In this document: positions 33,767 to 41,709 of the stretch, piece after piece | How positions within the stretch are numbered: position 1 is the first letter of the stretch | Layout of the letters: every line of letters begins with the position of its first letter | Assembly: GCF_003391055.1 (NCBI RefSeq) | Contig: NZ_QUAJ01000024.1 | Span: 1 to 48,229 of the forward strand | From: Psychrilyobacter piezotolerans | GTDB taxonomy: Bacteria; Fusobacteriota; Fusobacteriia; Fusobacteriales; Fusobacteriaceae | Length of the DNA: 48,229 nt | Reading direction: 5' to 3' | Program-made: the position numbers and the translations under genes | Notes under the pieces: generated by a model | The model's input: only the letters and a program-made list of their open reading frames with translations | Told to the model about the DNA's origin: nothing | Database searches by the model: none

Positions 33767-34627
33767 TTATTTTTTTATATACTCTTTTTTTAATTCCTCT
33801 ACCCAGGCTCTATATTCCTCAGCTCTTTTCTTATTTAATAATTCCTTCTCTAAAGATGGTTTTACATCTTCAAAACTCAGATATCCGGCCTCTTTTTTAT
33901 CTTCAATATATATTATATGATAACCAAATTGTGTTTCAACAACAGTTCCATATATTTTTTCCGGTACTCCTGTGAATGCTGCATCGGCAAATTCTTTTAC
34001 CATGGAAGTTTTGTCAAACCATCCAAGCTCACCGCCATTTTCAGATGTAGGTCCCTCTGAATATTTTTTTGCCATCTCACTAAAGTTTGCTGGTGTAACT
34101 TCTGTTAATATTTTTTCAGCTCTTTTTTCAGCGTCTTTTTTTTCAGCCTCAGTCATATCATCACTTACATTTATTAATATATGAGCAGCTTTTATCTGCT
34201 CCGGTGTCTTAAAATTTTCCTTATTTTTTTCATATTCAGCCTTTAATTCTGATTCTGTTAACTTTACACCCTCTACTATTTTCTTGTTAACCACATGACT
34301 TATCAACAGATCTTCCTTAATCCCCTCTAAATCTTTTTTATAAGATTCTGTGTTTTCAATTCCTGTTTTTACAGCTTCCTGTTTTAACATCTTTCTTACA
34401 CTTATCTCCTCTATCAGAGCTGCTCTACCCTTCTCAGATTTAGAGTACTCCTTATACTGGGCCGGCAGGGTATCTATTTTTTCCTGTAATTCTGATTCAG
34501 TTAAATTCTCATTCCCAATAACCATAATTACATTGGATTCATCTTTAGTTTTTACCCCTCCCTCTTTTTTATTACAAGCCGTCAATACCAATGAGGCTAT
34601 GATCAATATTATTGCCATTTTTTTCAT
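33767..34627 (-). CDS. PrsA/SurA-like peptidyl-prolyl isomerase lipoprotein
   Basis: Exported foldase. From the ATG at 34627 (AGGGGG ahead; frame open to 34657) there is a lipoprotein signal with lipobox LVLTAC. A SurA-N-like helical region follows (about 30-140), then one parvulin PPIase domain (about 145-240: IKAAHILINVSD, FSEMAKKYSEGPTSENGGELGWF, GTVVETQFGYHIIYIED). A Lys/Glu-rich C-terminus completes it. The start overlaps the end of mfd, so it is read behind mfd. Likely assists folding of envelope proteins; PrsA versus a PpiD/SurA type cannot be settled. Confidence 0.88.
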   Translation of the reverse strand: MKKMAIILIIASLVLTACNKKEGGVKTKDESNVIMVIGNENLTESELQEKIDTLPAQYKEYSKSEKGRAALIEEISVRKMLKQEAVKTGIENTESYKKDLEGIKEDLLISHVVNKKIVEGVKLTESELKAEYEKNKENFKTPEQIKAAHILINVSDDMTEAEKKDAEKRAEKILTEVTPANFSEMAKKYSEGPTSENGGELGWFDKTSMVKEFADAAFTGVPEKIYGTVVETQFGYHIIYIEDKKEAGYLSFEDVKPSLEKELLNKKRAEEYRAWVEELKKEYIKK

Positions 34628-34640
34628 TTTTTTCCCCCTT

Positions 34641-37601
34641 TTATTTATAATCTTCAAAGAATTCTCTTATACTGTCTATCTCAATAGCGCCCTCTTTTTG
34701 AAGGTATCTTATTTTTTTAGACAGGATTAATTCTTGGATTTTTTCAATATTTATTTTGTTTTCTATAAATTTTATCCTGTATGATCCATCCTCTAGTCTT
34801 ATACTTTGAATATGATTTTTCTGAGCTGTAATCTTTATAGCCAGATATTCAAACAGGTCTTCTACAACTTTTGGTAATCGTCCAAATCTATCCTTTATCT
34901 CCTCTTTTATTTCCTCTAATTCAGTGATTGTATCTATGGTAACTAATCTTCTATATACCACTATTTTTTCTGTTTCCTCTATATATTCACTAGGTATGTA
35001 TCCGTGAATACCTATATCCAGATCGATATCCTCTGCTATAGTTTCTTTACCCTTTATCTTTTTTATCTCTTCGTCTAACATCTTAAGATACATGTCATAA
35101 CCGAATATTTTTAATGCTCCGTGTTGTTTCTCTCCTAAAATTTCCCCTGCTCCCCTTATCTTCATATCCTCCAAAGACAGCTGGAATCCTGCTCCCAGAT
35201 CTTTTATCTCTTTTATTGATTCTCTTTTTTGTTTTCCTTTCTCGGTTCCACCCTTTAAAGAATCCACCAGCAGGTAACAATAAGCTCGTTTGCTGCTTCT
35301 GCCTACCCTTCCACGAAGCTGGTATACCTGGGATAATCCCAATTTATCAAAATTTTCTATGAGGATAGTGTTGGCATTTTCTATATCTATACCATTTTCT
35401 ATGATGGTAGTTGTGAGAAGTACATCTATCTCCCCGTTTTCAAAGGCATTTATCTTATACTTTATCTCGCTTGAAGGCATCTGACCGTGGATATAGTCTA
35501 TCACAACATATTCAGGAATTATCTCTTTTAATTCCTTCAACTTTACCTTCATTCCCTTAACTGAATTATACAGGTAAAAAACCTGTCCCTCTCTGGCGAC
35601 CTCTTTCATTATGGCATTTTTTATATCTGCTTTATTTTTTTCTATAATATAAGTTTCTACCGGTATTCTATTGGTTGGAGGAGTCTGAATGATAGATATA
35701 TCCCTTATTCCCAAAAGAGCTAAATTCAATGTTCTGGGAATTGGGGTTGCTGTTAATGTAAGCATATCCACATTGATTCTCATGGTTTTTAAATGTTCCT
35801 TTGCCTTCACCCCAAATTTTTGCTCCTCATCTATTATGACTAACCCCAGATCTTTAAATTTTATATCTTTAGATAACAGTCTGTGGGTTCCTATGATAAG
35901 GTCTATTACACCATCCTTTATTTTTTTTACTACCTCGGTCTGTTCTTTTGGAGTTTTCAGTCTGGACAGCAGTTCCAGTTCCAGCGGGAAATTCTGAAAT
36001 CTTTCTTTAAATCTTTCAAAATGCTGGGTAGCCAAAACTGTGGTAGGAGCCAGGATAACAACCTGTTTTCCATCCATAACAGCTTTAAATGCCGCTCTCA
36101 TAGCTACCTCAGTTTTTCCATATCCAACATCCCCGCAGACTATCCTATCCATGACAGTGGATGATTCCATATCCTCTTTTACATCCAATATGGCCTTCAG
36201 CTGATCCTTAGTCTCATTATATGGAAACCCTTCTTCAAATTCCTCCTGCCAAATAGTATCTTTAGTGAATGAATAACCTGTATTCATAGCTCTTTTAGCC
36301 TGTATTTCCAGAAGTTCTATGGCAAATTTTTCTATTTCTTTTTTTATTTTTTCCTGCCTTTTTCTAAATCCCCTTCTACCCAGCCTGAATATATCAGGTA
36401 CTACTCCCGGTTCAGAGATATACCGCTCTATTTTATTTAGACTAGCTATGGGTACAAAAAGTTTATCTTCATCAGCATATTTTATCTTTAAATAGTCTGC
36501 ACCATTTATATCTTCTACTCCCAGATAAATTCCCACGCCATAAGTTTCATGAATTATATAATCATTTGGCAGTATCTGATCTATCTTTTTAAATTTTATT
36601 CCATCAGCTCTTTTCTCACTTCTCTTTACCCTTATCCCCTTTAATTCCCTGTCTGTCAGGATAAGCTCATTTTTATATTTAAATCCTTCGTAGTGGGGAT
36701 TTCTCTGAATTTTTATAGATGTACCGCCAAATATTTCGGTATACCGTCTTTTTTCCTCGGTCAGAATTGTTATATTTTTCTTTCGGGATAATTTTTTTAT
36801 ATAATCATAATTTTTATAATTTTCTATCTCCTCATCTTTAAACCTTTCCAGCTCTATCTTTTCCGATATTTTCTTGATCTTGGAGTATTCCAGCCGGATC
36901 TCTTCCTCTTCCTGTCTTTTATCTAAAATATATTCCTCTACCTTATAATCCAAGATCTCTTCATTCTCTAAATAGATCTTTCTTTTATCATTCTTTAACT
37001 TATCCAGCAGGTCTAAAAAAGTATAATTCTCATCTTTATTTTTGTTTATATACATTTGAATTTTATTTATTTTCTCCATTGATCTCTGGGTTTCTGCATC
37101 GAATATACGAATCTCCTCCAAGAAATCATCAAAGAACTCCAAACGGATGGGATGTTTCCCATCAAAAGAAAATATGTCTAAAATATCCCCCCTGAGACTA
37201 TACTCCCCCCTTTTTTCAACCAGATAATTTTTTTGAAATCCACTTTTTTCCAGCTTCTCTATTATCTTCTTTAATCTATATTCTTTTCCCACACAAAATT
37301 CTAATAGTTCAGAATTTATAAAATATTTTTTAAAGATACTCTCAATAGATATCAATATCTTTGAATTATCTAACTTTAATTTTTCCAGCAACTCAAAGGT
37401 TATACAGTCAAACTCCTCCTCTGTATAATTATAATTTTCTATCTTTAAAACATCTATATCTTCCTTTAATGTGAAATAGTAATCGATTATGTTTTTATTG
37501 GAAGAAGATATATATATTACCTGATCCTTTTCTGATTCTAAAAAATAGGGAACTCCTCCCCTATATAGCTTCCCATTATTAATTGTTGATTTAAACTTCA
37601 T
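34641..37601 (-). CDS. mfd: Transcription-repair coupling factor
   Basis: Superfamily-2 translocase that removes stalled RNA polymerase and recruits UvrA. From the preferred start it is 986 aa. UvrB-like N-terminal domains come first (SGFQKNYLVEKRGEYSLRGDILDIF), then the RNA-polymerase-interaction CarD-like region (DYIIHETYGVGIYLGVE). The helicase motor has GDVGYGKTEVAMRAAF, LTATPIPRTLNLAL and QLRGRVGRSSKRAYCYL, with the Walker B motif as DEEQ. ATG at 37601 has AAAGGGG ahead. An in-frame ATG at 37691, the last unit of a tandem octamer array, would add 30 residues. An iteron copy sits just before the preferred ribosome site. Confidence 0.95.
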   Translation of the reverse strand: MKFKSTINNGKLYRGGVPYFLESEKDQVIYISSSNKNIIDYYFTLKEDIDVLKIENYNYTEEEFDCITFELLEKLKLDNSKILISIESIFKKYFINSELLEFCVGKEYRLKKIIEKLEKSGFQKNYLVEKRGEYSLRGDILDIFSFDGKHPIRLEFFDDFLEEIRIFDAETQRSMEKINKIQMYINKNKDENYTFLDLLDKLKNDKRKIYLENEEILDYKVEEYILDKRQEEEEIRLEYSKIKKISEKIELERFKDEEIENYKNYDYIKKLSRKKNITILTEEKRRYTEIFGGTSIKIQRNPHYEGFKYKNELILTDRELKGIRVKRSEKRADGIKFKKIDQILPNDYIIHETYGVGIYLGVEDINGADYLKIKYADEDKLFVPIASLNKIERYISEPGVVPDIFRLGRRGFRKRQEKIKKEIEKFAIELLEIQAKRAMNTGYSFTKDTIWQEEFEEGFPYNETKDQLKAILDVKEDMESSTVMDRIVCGDVGYGKTEVAMRAAFKAVMDGKQVVILAPTTVLATQHFERFKERFQNFPLELELLSRLKTPKEQTEVVKKIKDGVIDLIIGTHRLLSKDIKFKDLGLVIIDEEQKFGVKAKEHLKTMRINVDMLTLTATPIPRTLNLALLGIRDISIIQTPPTNRIPVETYIIEKNKADIKNAIMKEVAREGQVFYLYNSVKGMKVKLKELKEIIPEYVVIDYIHGQMPSSEIKYKINAFENGEIDVLLTTTIIENGIDIENANTILIENFDKLGLSQVYQLRGRVGRSSKRAYCYLLVDSLKGGTEKGKQKRESIKEIKDLGAGFQLSLEDMKIRGAGEILGEKQHGALKIFGYDMYLKMLDEEIKKIKGKETIAEDIDLDIGIHGYIPSEYIEETEKIVVYRRLVTIDTITELEEIKEEIKDRFGRLPKVVEDLFEYLAIKITAQKNHIQSIRLEDGSYRIKFIENKINIEKIQELILSKKIRYLQKEGAIEIDSIREFFEDYK

Positions 37602-37611
37602 AAATACCCCT

Positions 37612-37631
37612 TTATTTTTGTTAGTATACAT
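37612..37631 (-). repeat. Iteron-like repeat 3 (minus orientation)
   Basis: ATGTATACTAACAAAAATAA on the minus strand, directly abutting the mfd ribosome site; bound protein here would block mfd translation or transcription. Confidence 0.7.
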
Positions 37632-37682
37632 TTTAACATCATCTTTCTCAACGGTCTGCTCTATAGTATATATTTTTTTATC

Positions 37683-37759
37683 TCTATTCATCTATTCATC
37701 TATTCATCTATTCATCTATTCATCTATTCATCTATTCATCTATTCATCTATTCATCTAT
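37683..37759. repeat. Tandem octamer array, nine copies of TCTATTCA
   Basis: Nine perfect head-to-tail copies plus a partial tenth. On the minus strand each unit carries ATG-AAT-AGA-TGA, a three-codon ORF whose stop overlaps the next ATG. The last ATG (37691) is in frame with mfd. Lies at the edge of the iteron region. Confidence 0.97.
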
Positions 37760-37854
37760 AAAGATTCTATCATAGTCTTAAATGAAAAACATAATAAACT
37801 TTTTTTGAATTTAATTGTAAGTTTAAAAAAATATAATCTACCATTATATCATTT

Positions 37855-37874
37855 ATGTCTACAATCAATAATAA
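37855..37874 (+). repeat. Iteron-like repeat 4
   Basis: ATGTCTACAATCAATAATAA in AT-rich non-coding DNA between mfd and rep. The 37760-38252 stretch holds no gene I can support. Confidence 0.8.
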
Positions 37875-37907
37875 TAAAAATTAAAATAAAAAGAAAAAAA
37901 TTAACCT

Positions 37908-37927
37908 TTATTTTTGTTTATGTACAT
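37908..37927 (-). repeat. Iteron-like repeat 5 (minus orientation)
   Basis: ATGTACATAAACAAAAATAA on the minus strand. Belongs to the CAAAAATAA sub-type. Confidence 0.75.
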
Positions 37928-37955
37928 ATTCAACCTTTATATTTCTAAATTCGTT

Positions 37956-37975
37956 ATGTACACACACAATAATAA
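37956..37975 (+). repeat. Iteron-like repeat 6
   Basis: ATGTACACACACAATAATAA, identical to the copy at 40504. Confidence 0.85.
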
Positions 37976-38143
37976 ACAAAATATCTAGATATTACTTTCA
38001 TTTTTTATAGCTGTTAAAAATAGTTAGTTGTTGATGTTTCGCGCTTACTAAGCCCATAATAATATTAAGATCTAATTTTTATTTTCTTTAAAATTCTATT
38101 TAAAATAAAGTATTTTGATAATTTTAAAGAAAAATTTATAGCT

Positions 38144-38168
38144 GTTTGCCCGCCGGAGGCGGGCAAAC
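38144..38168. other. GC-rich perfect hairpin in the origin-like region
   Basis: GTTTGCCCGCC pairs fully with GGCGGGCAAAC (11 bp, 3-nt loop) in otherwise very AT-rich DNA. There is no U run on either strand, so it is a poor terminator candidate. It may be a structural element of the origin. Confidence 0.6.
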
Positions 38169-38173
38169 TCTAC

Positions 38174-38209
38174 GGTTTTTAATGCGTATACCATCACAAA
38201 ATTTCAGTT
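38174..38209 (+). repeat. 36-bp repeat, copy A
   Basis: Starts GGTTTTTAATGCGTATACC; matches 46365-46400 at about 31 of 36 positions. Both copies lie a short way upstream of an iteron-like 20-mer. Confidence 0.7.
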
Positions 38210-38252
38210 AGCTGGTAATTTTAAAATATTAGCCTTAAAAGAATATCTGTAT

Positions 38253-38272
38253 ATGTATACACTCAATAATAA
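38253..38272 (+). repeat. Iteron-like repeat 7
   Basis: ATGTATACACTCAATAATAA followed by AGTAT, immediately beyond the rep terminator. Confidence 0.8.
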
Positions 38273-38285
38273 AGTATGGATGAAT

Positions 38286-38311
38286 AAAAAAGATCACCGA
38301 AGTGATCTTTT
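38286..38311 (-). terminator. Terminator of rep
   Basis: AAAAGATCAC-TTCG-GTGATCTTTT on the minus strand: a stem closed by a UUCG tetraloop, then U-rich sequence, 12 nt past the stop codon. Confidence 0.9.
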
Positions 38312-38322
38312 AGTTTAGCTTC

Positions 38323-40194
38323 TTATTTTCCGTCTTTTAAGGCTATTCCTATATATTTTTTTAATGTTATAAAGTATACTCTTTTAGATACCTTTCTTAA
38401 ATTATATAGAAATTCTTTTGGTATATCTTCATATTGTGAACATAATTCCAGCGCTTTTTCCTCTATTATTAACTTTTCAAACTCATCTAACCCATGATAA
38501 TCCTGCATAATATCATTTTTAGGCAGATCTTCGATAACATCTTTTATACTTGTTATTTCTGGATTCTTCAAGTGTTTTCTTGCTTTCTTTAACTGCTTTT
38601 TACTCTTTAAAGGTTTTTCTCTAGTTACCTGGTTAAACAAGGTTAGATTGTTTTTATTGGATTTTCTAGCATTTCTATCCATCTTTCTTAAATTTCGGAG
38701 TATCCCGTTTATATATTGAACTAAGGTCGATTTTATTTCCGAGTTAAGACGTTTATATAAAAGGTTTAATATATCAATCGCTACCTCTTCTCCATCTTCC
38801 CTTATTATCTTTTTAAATTTATTATCCACTCTTTTATTCCAAGCTCTCGAAACAAATATATTTCTTTTACACTTAATTATCCTGCTTTGGAGTTCCTCCG
38901 AAAAGTCTTTTAACCTTTCTTTTACATCTTCAGATAAGTTAATTTCGTTAGTTTTATTTTTATCTGCCTTTCCAGTAACTATCTCAGCATCCATTATCTC
39001 ATTATCATCTCTTATTTCTATCTCTTTTATCTTGTCCTTTATTATTTCTTTGGTAATAAATGACTTTTCTTTCTTAGCTTTCTTAGCTGCATTTACTGCG
39101 TCCCATTTCCCTTTGTATTCCACTTGTTTCTCTTGTCCATTTAAATAACTGGATATATGACAAGTTCCATCTTTATCCTGGTTAAATCTATAGTTTATAT
39201 AATAACTATCCTCTTCGGCAATAAATTCCGAGTTAAAATAATCCATATATCCCAATTCTTCTAAGAGTGAAAAAGCTTTCTCAATTCTTTTCAATACCTG
39301 CTTTACCCTGCTTAATACATAGATCCTTTTCTCACCAGTTTTATTAACTCTTTCTGTTTCCTGTTCCATTTTTAATGGAATTATAGCTGCTAAAGTCCTG
39401 ATATTTATAGAATCCTCCTGCTTGGAATACCTAATTTTACTTATATACTTATAGATCCTTGCAGCAATGGGGTCTTTTTCCATTATTTCTATAAGGGCTT
39501 TAGAATTATATTTTATATATCTTTTATCTTTAATTTTATTTCTGATGTTTTTATTCAAAGTTACTTTATAATATACCTTTGTTCCCACTTTAAGTTTTTG
39601 ATAGGTAAGCAGTTTAAATTCCTCATCTTCAAATTGATAATTTCCTAACTTACTATGGTTAGATACTTCAAACTGATATTCAGTACTCTTCAAATTTTTA
39701 AGTGCCTGTGCTACCTTGGTATAATAATTTCTATTCATCTTATTTCCTAAAAAATTAACTATAAAGTCTGAAATTTCAAATTTTATATACTCATCTGTAT
39801 CATTGGTCTCCTTTTTTAACTCATAGAGAGATATAAGATATGTATAAATTTTTTCTTCAAAAATAGATGGTTGGTATATTTTATCCTCTGAATTTTTTGC
39901 AACTAATGTACAAAACATAGTCACTCCCAAATCTTCAAAAGAATATTTAAAATTTATTTTTTTATTTTGTTTTTGAGGAGTAAAAAAAGGAAAAACTATC
40001 ATTTCTATTGGTATATTTATGATATTTTCTTTTAAATCTAGAAAATTTCCAGTTTCTTTGATCACAACTTCTCTAACTTCTATTTCAGGAAGTTGGCTCA
40101 TTTTTATATCAACTTTAGTCAAGTCAGTTAATAATGATCCAGTTTTATTTAAATTAAATTCATCTATTAAACCCATATTTACTTCCTTTGACAT
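38323..40194 (-). CDS. Plasmid-type replication initiator (RepA/RPA-like) at the dnaA position
   Basis: 623 aa from the ATG at 40194, which follows GGAGGAG (frame open to 40221). Residues about 60-190 match the pattern of plasmid initiator protein A: IVFPFFTPQKQNKK, a YQPSIFEEKIYTYLIS segment, then NYYTKVAQALKNLKSTEY, a winged-helix arrangement. A second wing-like region follows (DPIAARIYKYISKIRY...VLKRIEKAFSLLEELGYMDYF, about 245-325). The C-terminal half is long, basic and helical. There is no Walker A or other DnaA motif. It sits beside rpmH, where dnaA usually lies, and is surrounded by iteron-like repeats, so it probably starts replication here. Best-fit family by eye only. Confidence 0.8.
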   Translation of the reverse strand: MSKEVNMGLIDEFNLNKTGSLLTDLTKVDIKMSQLPEIEVREVVIKETGNFLDLKENIINIPIEMIVFPFFTPQKQNKKINFKYSFEDLGVTMFCTLVAKNSEDKIYQPSIFEEKIYTYLISLYELKKETNDTDEYIKFEISDFIVNFLGNKMNRNYYTKVAQALKNLKSTEYQFEVSNHSKLGNYQFEDEEFKLLTYQKLKVGTKVYYKVTLNKNIRNKIKDKRYIKYNSKALIEIMEKDPIAARIYKYISKIRYSKQEDSINIRTLAAIIPLKMEQETERVNKTGEKRIYVLSRVKQVLKRIEKAFSLLEELGYMDYFNSEFIAEEDSYYINYRFNQDKDGTCHISSYLNGQEKQVEYKGKWDAVNAAKKAKKEKSFITKEIIKDKIKEIEIRDDNEIMDAEIVTGKADKNKTNEINLSEDVKERLKDFSEELQSRIIKCKRNIFVSRAWNKRVDNKFKKIIREDGEEVAIDILNLLYKRLNSEIKSTLVQYINGILRNLRKMDRNARKSNKNNLTLFNQVTREKPLKSKKQLKKARKHLKNPEITSIKDVIEDLPKNDIMQDYHGLDEFEKLIIEEKALELCSQYEDIPKEFLYNLRKVSKRVYFITLKKYIGIALKDGK

Positions 40195-40213
40195 AACTCC
40201 TCCATTAATTTTT

Positions 40214-40233
40214 TTGTCCATTCACAATAATAA
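40214..40233 (+). repeat. Iteron-like repeat 8 (diverged), at the rep leader
   Basis: TTGTCCATTCACAATAATAA: the right half is perfect, the left half diverged. Lies between the rep promoter and its ribosome site. Confidence 0.55.
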
Positions 40234-40247
40234 TCCTAGTGTCATAC

Positions 40248-40276
40248 ATAGTATCATCAAAACTAAATAAATTCAA
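40248..40276 (-). promoter_or_regulatory. Promoter of rep
   Basis: TTGAAT, 17-nt spacer ending TGA, TACTAT on the minus strand. Iteron-like copies lie directly upstream (40280-40299) and downstream (40214-40233). Confidence 0.7.
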
Positions 40277-40279
40277 ACT

Positions 40280-40299
40280 TTATTTTTGAAGGTGTACAT
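40280..40299 (-). repeat. Iteron-like repeat 9 (minus orientation), abutting rep -35
   Basis: ATGTACACCTTCAAAAATAA on the minus strand, 3 nt upstream of the rep -35 box. Confidence 0.75.
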
Positions 40300-40410
40300 A
40301 TCATTTGTTGTATTTAATAAGCATTTCACCCATCTTAACTGTTTCTTTTTCAACTAAATAACAATCATAAATAATAACTTTTCAACACTTTAATAAAATA
40401 ATAATAAATT

Positions 40411-40430
40411 ATGTATACTAACATTAATAA
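40411..40430 (+). repeat. Iteron-like repeat 10
   Basis: ATGTATACTAACATTAATAA, in the 40300-40873 non-coding interval, which otherwise holds only AT-rich sequence and the next three copies. Confidence 0.75.
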
Positions 40431-40503
40431 TTTAGAATCATCAATTTCCCTTAATAATATTAGGATTATAAAAATTAACCATTGAAAAACCTGGTTTTTA
40501 ACT

Positions 40504-40523
40504 ATGTACACACACAATAATAA
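40504..40523 (+). repeat. Iteron-like repeat 11
   Basis: ATGTACACACACAATAATAA. Copies 11-13 are spaced 104-105 nt apart, about ten helical turns, and share one orientation. Confidence 0.88.
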
Positions 40524-40608
40524 TTATATTATACTGAATTTATTGAATTTATTGAGCTTTAAACTACCTCTGTACACCTAATCCCTTTAAAAGTAATGAA
40601 TTTTGATT

Positions 40609-40628
40609 ATGTACACATACAATAATAA
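40609..40628 (+). repeat. Iteron-like repeat 12
   Basis: ATGTACACATACAATAATAA, 105 nt after copy 11. Confidence 0.88.
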
Positions 40629-40712
40629 CATTCACCTTTAACAAACCTTGTATTTATTGGGGTTAATTTATCACTAAAGATAAAAAGCCTTGTATTTAAA
40701 GGTTTTCAGCAT

Positions 40713-40732
40713 ATGTACACCCACAATAATAA
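40713..40732 (+). repeat. Iteron-like repeat 13
   Basis: ATGTACACCCACAATAATAA, 104 nt after copy 12. The AT-rich stretch between it and the rpmH promoter could be the unwinding region. Confidence 0.88.
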
Positions 40733-40873
40733 TAATTAAATGCTTATTTCTTTTCTAGCCCTTATAAAATATAGAATTTCCTTATAACAAATATTGACTT
40801 TACTTTTACTACATCTTACAAAAAACAAATACTCTTTTTGGTTACTTTTATAAAAAACTTATTTAAAATTATC

Positions 40874-40902
40874 TTGACAAAATATAACTTATATATTAGA
40901 AT
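40874..40902 (+). promoter_or_regulatory. Promoter of rpmH operon
   Basis: TTGACA, 17-nt spacer, TAGAAT, 55 nt before rpmH. Confidence 0.85.
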
Positions 40903-40957
40903 TATAAACTGAAATGACAATATTTTTTTTAAACGTAACAGGAGGTGTAAATCAAAG

Positions 40958-41095
40958 ATGAGTAAAAGAACTTTTCAACCAAATAAAAGAAAAAGAAAAA
41001 AGGAACACGGGTTCAGAAAAAGAATGAAAACTAAAGCAGGAAGATCTGTTTTAAAGAGAAGAAGAGCTAAAGGTAGAACGAAATTGTCAGCATAA
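40958..41095 (+). CDS. rpmH: 50S ribosomal protein L34
   Basis: 45-aa, extremely basic L34 protein: [20 protein letters not shown], then [20 protein letters not shown]. The start is unmistakable and follows AGGAGGTG. It heads the conserved rpmH-rnpA-yidD-yidC-jag-mnmE block; in most bacteria the gene upstream of it is dnaA. Confidence 0.97.
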   Translation: MSKRTFQPNKRKRKKEHGFRKRMKTKAGRSVLKRRRAKGRTKLSA

Positions 41096-41123
41096 AACCC
41101 GGTGTTCATATCACCGGGTTTTT
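41095..41123 (+). terminator. Attenuating terminator after rpmH
   Basis: AAACCCGGTG pairs with CACCGGGTTT and is followed by T. It lies between rpmH and rnpA and probably lowers rnpA expression relative to the ribosomal protein. Confidence 0.82.
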
Positions 41124-41145
41124 AAAAATATTTTAAGGAGATTTT

Positions 41146-41484
41146 ATGTTGAAGTTAAAAACAAAATCTGAATTCTTAAAAGTATATAACCAAGGAGAAA
41201 AACACTTTGGTTATTTTCAGTTAATCTATTTTAAAAAAAATAACTTAAATGAAAATAGATTAGGAGTAGTAGCTAGTAAAAAAACTGGCAATGCTGTTTG
41301 TCGGAATAAATTAAAAAGACTTTTTAGAGAAAATTTTAGGAAACAAGATGAAAATTTAAAACAAGGATACGACATAGTATTTATCGCTAAAAAAAATGCA
41401 GGAGAACAATTTAAGACTCTAAGTTTATCTATGATTGAAAAAGACAGTGTAAAAATATTTAAAAGAGCTAAAATGTTTCTATGA
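41146..41484 (+). CDS. rnpA: Ribonuclease P protein component
   Basis: 112-aa basic protein subunit of RNase P, which trims tRNA 5' ends together with its RNA. N-terminal [19 protein letters not shown] and the RNR motif [29 protein letters not shown] are clear. AAGGAG precedes the start. Its last 4 nt (ATGA) overlap yidD. Confidence 0.95.
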   Translation: MLKLKTKSEFLKVYNQGEKHFGYFQLIYFKKNNLNENRLGVVASKKTGNAVCRNKLKRLFRENFRKQDENLKQGYDIVFIAKKNAGEQFKTLSLSMIEKDSVKIFKRAKMFL

Positions 41485-41690
41485 AATATATTTTAATATT
41501 TTTTGTGAAATTATATCAATGGTTTATATCACCAGTCTTAAAAAAAAATTGTAGGTTCCAACCTACCTGTTCTAGTTATATGATTTTAGCAATAAAAAAA
41601 CATGGAAGTATCAAAGGTGTATATCTAGGTCTAAAAAGATTATCAAAATGTCATCCTTTTTCTAAGGGTGGTTACGACCCAGTACCTTAA
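41481..41690 (+). CDS. yidD: Membrane protein insertion efficiency factor
   Basis: 69-aa YidD protein, which supports YidC-dependent insertion. One hydrophobic/amphipathic N-terminal segment ([17 protein letters not shown]), then the signature [19 protein letters not shown] and GGYDPVP with two Cys. Coupled to rnpA by ATGA and 19 nt ahead of yidC. Confidence 0.94.
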   Translation: MKYILIFFVKLYQWFISPVLKKNCRFQPTCSSYMILAIKKHGSIKGVYLGLKRLSKCHPFSKGGYDPVP

Positions 41691-41709
41691 ATTATGAGGA
41701 GGAACAAAG

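Noticed and set aside
37683-37759. CRISPR array
   Set aside because: Units are 8 nt and directly abutting, with no spacers and no cas genes nearby.
38323-40194. Integrated plasmid or phage carrying the rep gene
   Set aside because: No integrase, partition, mobilisation or phage genes and no attachment-site repeats flank it, and the iterons extend among core genes on both sides. A very old integration remains possible.
40571-40590. Further iteron at 40571 (TGTACACCTAATCCC)
   Set aside because: Only the left half matches; the conserved CAAWAATAA half is missing.
40501-40730. DnaA boxes in the region before rpmH
   Set aside because: TTATGTACA-like starts of some iterons resemble TTATNCACA only loosely (two mismatches), and conservation extends over 20 bp through CAATAATAA, so they belong to a different site family. 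I saw no clear TTATCCACA cluster.
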